Below, piece by piece: positions 59,614-64,000 of a stretch of DNA of 64,000 nt. Origin of the DNA: an uncultured Collinsella sp. (lineage in GTDB: Bacteria; Actinomycetota; Coriobacteriia; Coriobacteriales; Coriobacteriaceae); contig CAJLPX010000008.1 in the NCBI GenBank assembly GCA_905208635.1, positions 17,567 through 81,566 of the forward strand, given 5' to 3'. The position numbers and the translations under genes were made by a program. The notes beneath the pieces were generated by a model. The model was not told the origin of the DNA, searched no databases, and worked only from the letters and a program-made list of their open reading frames with translations. How positions within the stretch are numbered: position 1 is the first letter of the stretch; every line of letters begins with the position of its first letter.

Positions 59614-61416
59614 TTACGCCTCCAAGAATGCGCCGGTCTGACGGCTCCACAGGCTCGCGTACTCGCCACCCGCCTCGACGAGCTGCGCATGCGTGCCGTC
59701 CTCGACAATCCCACCATCGGCCAGCACCACAATGCGGTCGAGCGCCGCCACGGTGGACAGGCGGTGCGCCACCACAATGGAGGTGCGCCCGCGCATCAGG
59801 TTCTCGAGCGCCTCCTGCACCAGCGCCTCGGACTCGCTGTCAAGGGCAGAGGTCGCCTCGTCGAGCACCAGAATCGGCGCGTCGGTGAGGATGGCGCGGG
59901 CGATGGCCACGCGCTGGCGTTGGCCGCCCGAAAGCTTGACGCCGCGCTCGCCCACCATGGTGTCAAAGCCGTTGGGTAGGCGGTCGATAAACTCGGTCGC
60001 ATTAGCCAAGCGAGCCGCCTCGCGGATCTGCTCGTCGGTGGCGTCGGGACGTCCGTAGGCGATATTCTCGCGAATGGAGCGATGGAACAGCAGCGCTTCC
60101 TGCGGCACGTAGGCAACCTGGCGGCGCAGGCTTTGCTGCGTGCAGCGCGAGACATCCTGACCGTCCACGAGCACGCGGCCGCCCTGGACATCGTCCAGGC
60201 GCAGCAGCAGCTTGGTGAGCGTCGTCTTACCCGAGCCCGATTTGCCCACCAGGCCCACGCGCTGGCCCGCCGCCACATGAAGTGTCAGGTCATCGAACAC
60301 GTTCTCGCCCGCCGCAGCGTCACGGTACGCAAAGCTCAGGTGCTCAAAATCAATCGCGCCCTCGGTTACTTTGAGCTCAGGGGCGTCCGGGTCGTCTGCC
60401 ACCAAACGTGGCTCGTCCAGCACGCGCGTCATCTCTGCCGCATCGCCCAAAGCGCGGTTGATACGCTGCATCATGGAACTCACGTAGTTCAGGCGCATGG
60501 TGAGGTTATAGGTGTAGGTAAAGATCATGACGAGCGAGCCGGCCGAGATGCCAAACCACGCGTTGCCGCCCGCCACGAACACACTCACCACGGCCATGGT
60601 GATGACGATAAGGCCCGAGGTCGTAAAGTTGCGCTGCATCATGGCGTGCATCGAGACCGTCTCGGCGTCGCGCGCGGCACGATCGGCGGCGTCGAACAGA
60701 TCGCGTTCGAAGTCCTCGCGCCCGCAGGTCTTGACGGCCAAGATGTTCGTGACCGCGTCGGAGAGCACGCCCGAGAGCTTGTTCTGCGCGGCGGACGTCG
60801 CGGCCGAAAGCGGCATGATGCGCTTGTACATAAGCCAGACAAACGCAATGTAGACGACCATGATGCACACCAGGATCACGGTAAATGTGGGCACCACCGG
60901 AGCGAGCGCCGCCACCGTGCAAATGACCGAGGTGATAGTGGGGATGAGCGAATACACCGTCACGTCCACCAGACCCGTGTAGCCGCTCATAAAACGGCTC
61001 GTCTGGCTCACGAGCGATCCGCCAAAGCGGCTGGTGTGGAATGTCATGGATTGATTGGAGAGCGTGTCAAAGCACAGGCGCGCCAGGTGATAGTTGCCCG
61101 CAATCTCGAGCTTGTAGACGGTGTAGTCCTGTAGCTTGGAGAGGATCTGGCCCACCAGGTTAACGAGTACGAGCGCCAGAATGTAAGGGCCAAAGACCTC
61201 AAACACCTGGTCGCCCGCCACGGGGCCGGCTTGGACGCGGTCGACGATGAGGGCCATAACGTAGGTGTTGGCAAACGTGAGCAAAAAGATGTAGCCCGCC
61301 GACGAGAACACCGAGAGAAAGACGATCAGCGGCTGCGTGCGCGTGACGTCCCAAAAACGCTGCAGCGTGCGGCGCACGGTGGAGCGTTTGAGCGGACTGG
61401 TGCTTCTCTGAGACAT
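59614..61416 (-). CDS. ABC transporter, fused membrane and ATPase domains
   Basis: 600 residues from ATG 61416 (AAAGGAAG 4 nt upstream); a longer frame exists but has no ribosome site. Six-helix membrane domain ~20-320, then the ATPase: Walker A GKSGSGKTT (~385), Q-loop VPQEALLF, signature LSGGQRQR, Walker B ILVLDEATSALD and switch His AHRLST. Homodimeric exporter of the lipid A/multidrug type. Substrate unknown. Stands alone; a palindrome TGGAGC-AC-GCTCCA lies 47-60 nt upstream. Confidence 0.88.
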   Translation of the reverse strand: MSQRSTSPLKRSTVRRTLQRFWDVTRTQPLIVFLSVFSSAGYIFLLTFANTYVMALIVDRVQAGPVAGDQVFEVFGPYILALVLVNLVGQILSKLQDYTVYKLEIAGNYHLARLCFDTLSNQSMTFHTSRFGGSLVSQTSRFMSGYTGLVDVTVYSLIPTITSVICTVAALAPVVPTFTVILVCIMVVYIAFVWLMYKRIMPLSAATSAAQNKLSGVLSDAVTNILAVKTCGREDFERDLFDAADRAARDAETVSMHAMMQRNFTTSGLIVITMAVVSVFVAGGNAWFGISAGSLVMIFTYTYNLTMRLNYVSSMMQRINRALGDAAEMTRVLDEPRLVADDPDAPELKVTEGAIDFEHLSFAYRDAAAGENVFDDLTLHVAAGQRVGLVGKSGSGKTTLTKLLLRLDDVQGGRVLVDGQDVSRCTQQSLRRQVAYVPQEALLFHRSIRENIAYGRPDATDEQIREAARLANATEFIDRLPNGFDTMVGERGVKLSGGQRQRVAIARAILTDAPILVLDEATSALDSESEALVQEALENLMRGRTSIVVAHRLSTVAALDRIVVLADGGIVEDGTHAQLVEAGGEYASLWSRQTGAFLEA

Positions 61417-61462
61417 GCGCTTCCTTTCGCATCTGATAGGGCGAAACGCCATTGTTGCACAT

Positions 61463-61476
61463 TGGAGCACGCTCCA
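61463..61476. promoter_or_regulatory. Palindrome upstream of the ABC transporter gene
   Basis: TGGAGC-AC-GCTCCA, perfect 6-bp arms, 47-60 nt before the ATG. Possible operator for a repressor. Confidence 0.35.
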
Positions 61477-61492
61477 GACAAGTGCGATACGA

Positions 61493-61531
61493 AAAGCGGT
61501 GGGGCACCCGCGTTTGCGCCGGCGCCCCACC
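61493..61531 (-). terminator. Terminator of rmuC
   Basis: GGTGGGGC..GCCCCACC hairpin followed by GCTTTTCG in minus orientation, 12-50 nt after the rmuC stop. Confidence 0.7.
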
Positions 61532-61543
61532 ATCTTGTTGCAA

Positions 61544-62899
61544 TTAGTCCTCGTCTTCTTGGTCTGTGAGAAGGTCCGCGGGCGTGAGTCCCAAGATCTC
61601 ATCGGCTTGGTCGGCGTCTTCCAGCGCGTCGATGTCCTTGAGCTTGCGCTCCATAACGTTGGTGCGCGTGGTGATGATGCCCTCGACCGTCTTTCCTGCG
61701 GTCTCGATCTGCTGTTGGGCGCGGCGCAGCGCCTTTTGATAGCGCGGCAGCTCGGCCTTGACGGCGGAGAGCACGCGCAGCACGTCATCGGTGCGTTTTT
61801 GCAACTTAAACGTCTGGTAGCTCATCTGCAGACTGTTGAGGATGGCCGCCATGGTGCTGGGGCCGGCAACGTTGACGTGATAGTCGCGGCCCAGGGTCTC
61901 GATAAGCCCGGGGCGACTGACGACCTCGGCATACAGGCCCTCAAACGGCACGAACATAATGCCAAAGTTGGTGGTCGCGGGCACGCTCAGGTACTTTTCG
62001 CAGATGTCTTTAGCCTCGCGCTTGACCATGGTGTCGAGCGTCTTGCGCGCAGCCGCCACGGTCTCCGCATCGCCCGACTCCTGCGCGTCGAGCAGGTGCT
62101 CGTACGCGTCGCCCGGAAACTTGGAGTCAATCGGCAACAGCACGGGGTCGCCCTCGTCCACCGGCAGCTTGACGGCAAACTCAACGCGTTCCGAGGCGCC
62201 GGGCTTGGTGGCGACGTTTTCCAGATACTGATCGGGCGTGAGGATGTCCGCCAGGATTGCACCCAGCTGCACCTCGCCCAAAATGCCACGCGCCTTGACA
62301 TTGCCCAGCACACGCTTAAGGTCGCCCACGCCGGTGGCGATAGACTGCATGTCGCCCAGACCCTTGTACACGGCCTCGAGCTGGTCGCTCACCTGCTTAA
62401 ACGATGCCGACAGTCGGTCGTTGAGCGTGCGAGAGAGCTTCTCGTCCACCGTCGCACGCATCTGATCGAGCTGCACGTTGTTGTCTTTGCGGATGGCGCC
62501 CAGCTGAGCATCGACCGTCTCGCGCACCTTGTCCAGGCGATGCTCGATGCCCTCGCGATTGGCGCCGAGCTGTTGGGCCGTCTCACGGCGCAGGTCATCC
62601 ATCCGGTCACCAGCTTGCGAGAACTCGCGTGCGATGGCCAGGTAACGTTGCTGCTCCACGGCCGCATCGGTCGTCTGCTGCTGCGCGATGGCATTGGCCG
62701 TGCGGCGTGTTTCGGCCAGCGCGACGTTCAGGGCATCGAGCGCGTTGTTGGCCTGCTCGAGTGCTGCCAGCGTTTCCGCGCTACTGTCGCCACGCTCCCG
62801 CAACTCGGCACGAAGGCCCTTGAGCTGCAGGGCACAGGCCGCAGCGACCCCCACCGCCACCAAAGCAATCACAATAAGTGCAATATCAATTGCAGACAT
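61544..62899 (-). CDS. rmuC: DNA recombination protein RmuC
   Basis: 451 residues; start MSAIDIALIV with GGCGGAG 3 nt upstream. One N-terminal membrane helix (residues 4-25), a long coiled coil (~30-180), then the RmuC domain (~185-430): ARGILGEVQLGAILADIL, LPIDSKFPGDAYEHLL, FEGLYAEVVSRPGLIETL. RmuC-domain proteins have a nuclease-like fold and limit inverted-repeat rearrangement. Given the many inverted repeats in this window, it is a relevant partner, but no direct link is shown. Confidence 0.93.
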   Translation of the reverse strand: MSAIDIALIVIALVAVGVAAACALQLKGLRAELRERGDSSAETLAALEQANNALDALNVALAETRRTANAIAQQQTTDAAVEQQRYLAIAREFSQAGDRMDDLRRETAQQLGANREGIEHRLDKVRETVDAQLGAIRKDNNVQLDQMRATVDEKLSRTLNDRLSASFKQVSDQLEAVYKGLGDMQSIATGVGDLKRVLGNVKARGILGEVQLGAILADILTPDQYLENVATKPGASERVEFAVKLPVDEGDPVLLPIDSKFPGDAYEHLLDAQESGDAETVAAARKTLDTMVKREAKDICEKYLSVPATTNFGIMFVPFEGLYAEVVSRPGLIETLGRDYHVNVAGPSTMAAILNSLQMSYQTFKLQKRTDDVLRVLSAVKAELPRYQKALRRAQQQIETAGKTVEGIITTRTNVMERKLKDIDALEDADQADEILGLTPADLLTDQEDED

Positions 62900-62950
62900 A
62901 AACTCCGCCCAACAAACCCAATCTATCATCAATCAAAACCGCGATCAATC

Positions 62951-63514
62951 TTACCCCGCCACACACACCGGGCGCCCGGCCCCTTCTTGGGCGCCCCTCT
63001 CCTCCGCATATTCCATAATGCGGCGCGCCGTTTTCCTGCTCACCTTTGAGTCATCGCCGGCCAAGTATGCGTATACGTTTCCTTTATTCAGGCGCAGAGC
63101 ACGGCAGAGGCCATAGCGCGTTACACCCGATTCCTCCAATGCTTCCAGCGTTTTCTTTCTCATCAGGGCGTTCACCCTTCTATCGGCCGCCGGCTTTTCC
63201 TTCACCGCTCTATACGCACGCCAAACGTTGGCATAACGATTAGGGAGCTCACTTTTGGCGCATAGAGACGCCATGCTACCCGCTTGACCGTACAAGGATA
63301 AAACGTCTCGATAATCCCGTTCCATCCACGAGCCCTCGGATAAACCCAGAACGTATTCGGCTTTTCCTTGCGCCAAAGCGAGCAAAAACAGAGGCTCCGC
63401 CACGCGCGGCGCACCCGTCGTCGCCTGCTCAACCAATTTTCTAAAACTCAGCGACTGCTGTCCGGATAGCTCTCGGCAATAGCCTTTTAAGAATCCCTCA
63501 AAGGTCAGATTCAA
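62951..63514 (-). CDS. Hypothetical protein with C-terminal HTH
   Basis: 187 residues from a TTG with AGGAGG 7 nt upstream. The N-terminal 120 residues are mostly helical with no recognised domain. The C-terminal VTRYGLCRALRLNKGNVYAYLAG looks like a helix-turn-helix of the Cro/XRE kind; it is followed by SRKTARRIMEYA. It resembles antitoxin or partner proteins of mobile-element origin, but no partner gene is next to it. Function unknown. Confidence 0.5.
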   Translation of the reverse strand: MNLTFEGFLKGYCRELSGQQSLSFRKLVEQATTGAPRVAEPLFLLALAQGKAEYVLGLSEGSWMERDYRDVLSLYGQAGSMASLCAKSELPNRYANVWRAYRAVKEKPAADRRVNALMRKKTLEALEESGVTRYGLCRALRLNKGNVYAYLAGDDSKVSRKTARRIMEYAEERGAQEGAGRPVCVAG

Positions 63515-63662
63515 CCGAGCACCTCCTTTTTGTATTGCCTGTATCCCTTATTATTATTCATCTTCAATAATACTATTCAGTCGCACGACAGGACCCACAG
63601 GATGCAAGGATTCCACTCGTGGCGATAATCCCTACACCCTAGAAGTCCTAATGCGACAAACG

Positions 63663-64000
63663 CTAGCTCTCCCAGCCGGCGCGGATGGTTGTTATGACGT
63701 CACCTAGGCGCTGGCCCAGGGCCGCTAGATGTTGGAGCACCTCGTTGGGCGATGCACTGTTGAGGATGCACGTGAGGGCATACGACGCCAGAAAGATGGC
63801 CGCAAGCCCCAACGGGACGAGCACGATCATCGCCAAAGTGCGCAGGCGCTGGCCCACGCGGCGACGACGCGCACGACGCTTGTCGAACGCGAGCTCCTGC
63901 GCATATGAATCTTGCTGTACGGAATAGGCCTCTGGCGCCGATTCGCACCCGGGCACAGCTGCAGGTACAGCAGCGGGCACGACGTTTTGCACGGGCGCCT
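63663..64000 (-). CDS. Hypothetical membrane protein, cut by the window edge
   Basis: Open to the right edge; at least 109 residues are seen from a possible GTG at 63992, though the true start probably lies outside. A Pro/Ala-rich N-terminus, a basic stretch KRRARRRRVGQRLRT, then one membrane helix (LAMIVLVPLGLAAIFLASYALTCIL) and a ~30-residue C-terminus. No family recognised. Confidence 0.5.
   Translation of the reverse strand, partial: APVQNVVPAAVPAAVPGCESAPEAYSVQQDSYAQELAFDKRRARRRRVGQRLRTLAMIVLVPLGLAAIFLASYALTCILNSASPNEVLQHLAALGQRLGDVITTIRAGWES

Overview
The window is GC-rich (about 60%), densely coded and compact. It looks like the chromosome of a human-gut Coriobacteriia, most likely Collinsella or a close relative. 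This rests on the actinobacterial-type housekeeping genes (ECF cobalt transporter, M32 and M16 peptidases, DUF4012 wall-associated protein), frequent GTG/TTG starts, one tRNA gene with encoded CCA, and several mannose-family PTS operons. No phage, plasmid or complete insertion sequence was recognised. The assignment is inference from gene content, not from a marker search.

Layout. 1-15 kb: the 5' end of rsgA (cut by the window edge), a Ca2+-type P-type ATPase, pyruvate kinase, an orphan nuclease-like protein, a zinc phospholipase C-like protein, an ECF-type cobalt/nickel importer (cbiM-cbiQ-cbiO), and pheS-pheT behind a T-box leader. 15-26 kb: an M32 carboxypeptidase, glmM, a DUF4012 protein, a DMT transporter, tRNA-Val(GAC), a group of poorly known small genes, and an AlbA_2-type regulator whose upstream region carries an array of GAGAGAT boxes. 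26-52 kb: four FrlB/GfrF-like SIS-domain proteins (predicted sugar-phosphate deglycases or isomerases), four GntR/HutC-type regulators and two mannose-family PTS systems, interspersed with housekeeping genes (M16 peptidase, 5-formyl-THF cyclo-ligase, homoserine acetyltransferase, lactate/2-hydroxyacid dehydrogenase, RecQ, YitT, HAD phosphatase, DMT exporter). 52-64 kb: GNAT, threonine aldolase, PAP2 phosphatase, mfd, nth, an ABC exporter, rmuC and two small unknown genes, the last cut by the window edge.

How the central region may work: the PTS imports and phosphorylates an amino-sugar conjugate (Amadori compounds such as fructoselysine or glucoselysine are the best guess). The SIS enzyme then releases a hexose phosphate, and GntR repressors sense the phosphorylated substrate. 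Distinct repeated operator-like words lie upstream of three of the modules. One of these words is shared by a GntR gene, a PTS operon and a DMT exporter, which suggests one regulon of uptake, cleavage and export.

The intergenic regions are unusually structured. Two families of folded elements sit immediately after stop codons; in one of them, two copies keep complementary stems of different sequence. There are also long imperfect hairpins up to 180 bp, a 43-bp REP-like repeat containing GGGACAGGTTTATTTT, and a duplicated hairpin-terminator unit in front of rsgA.
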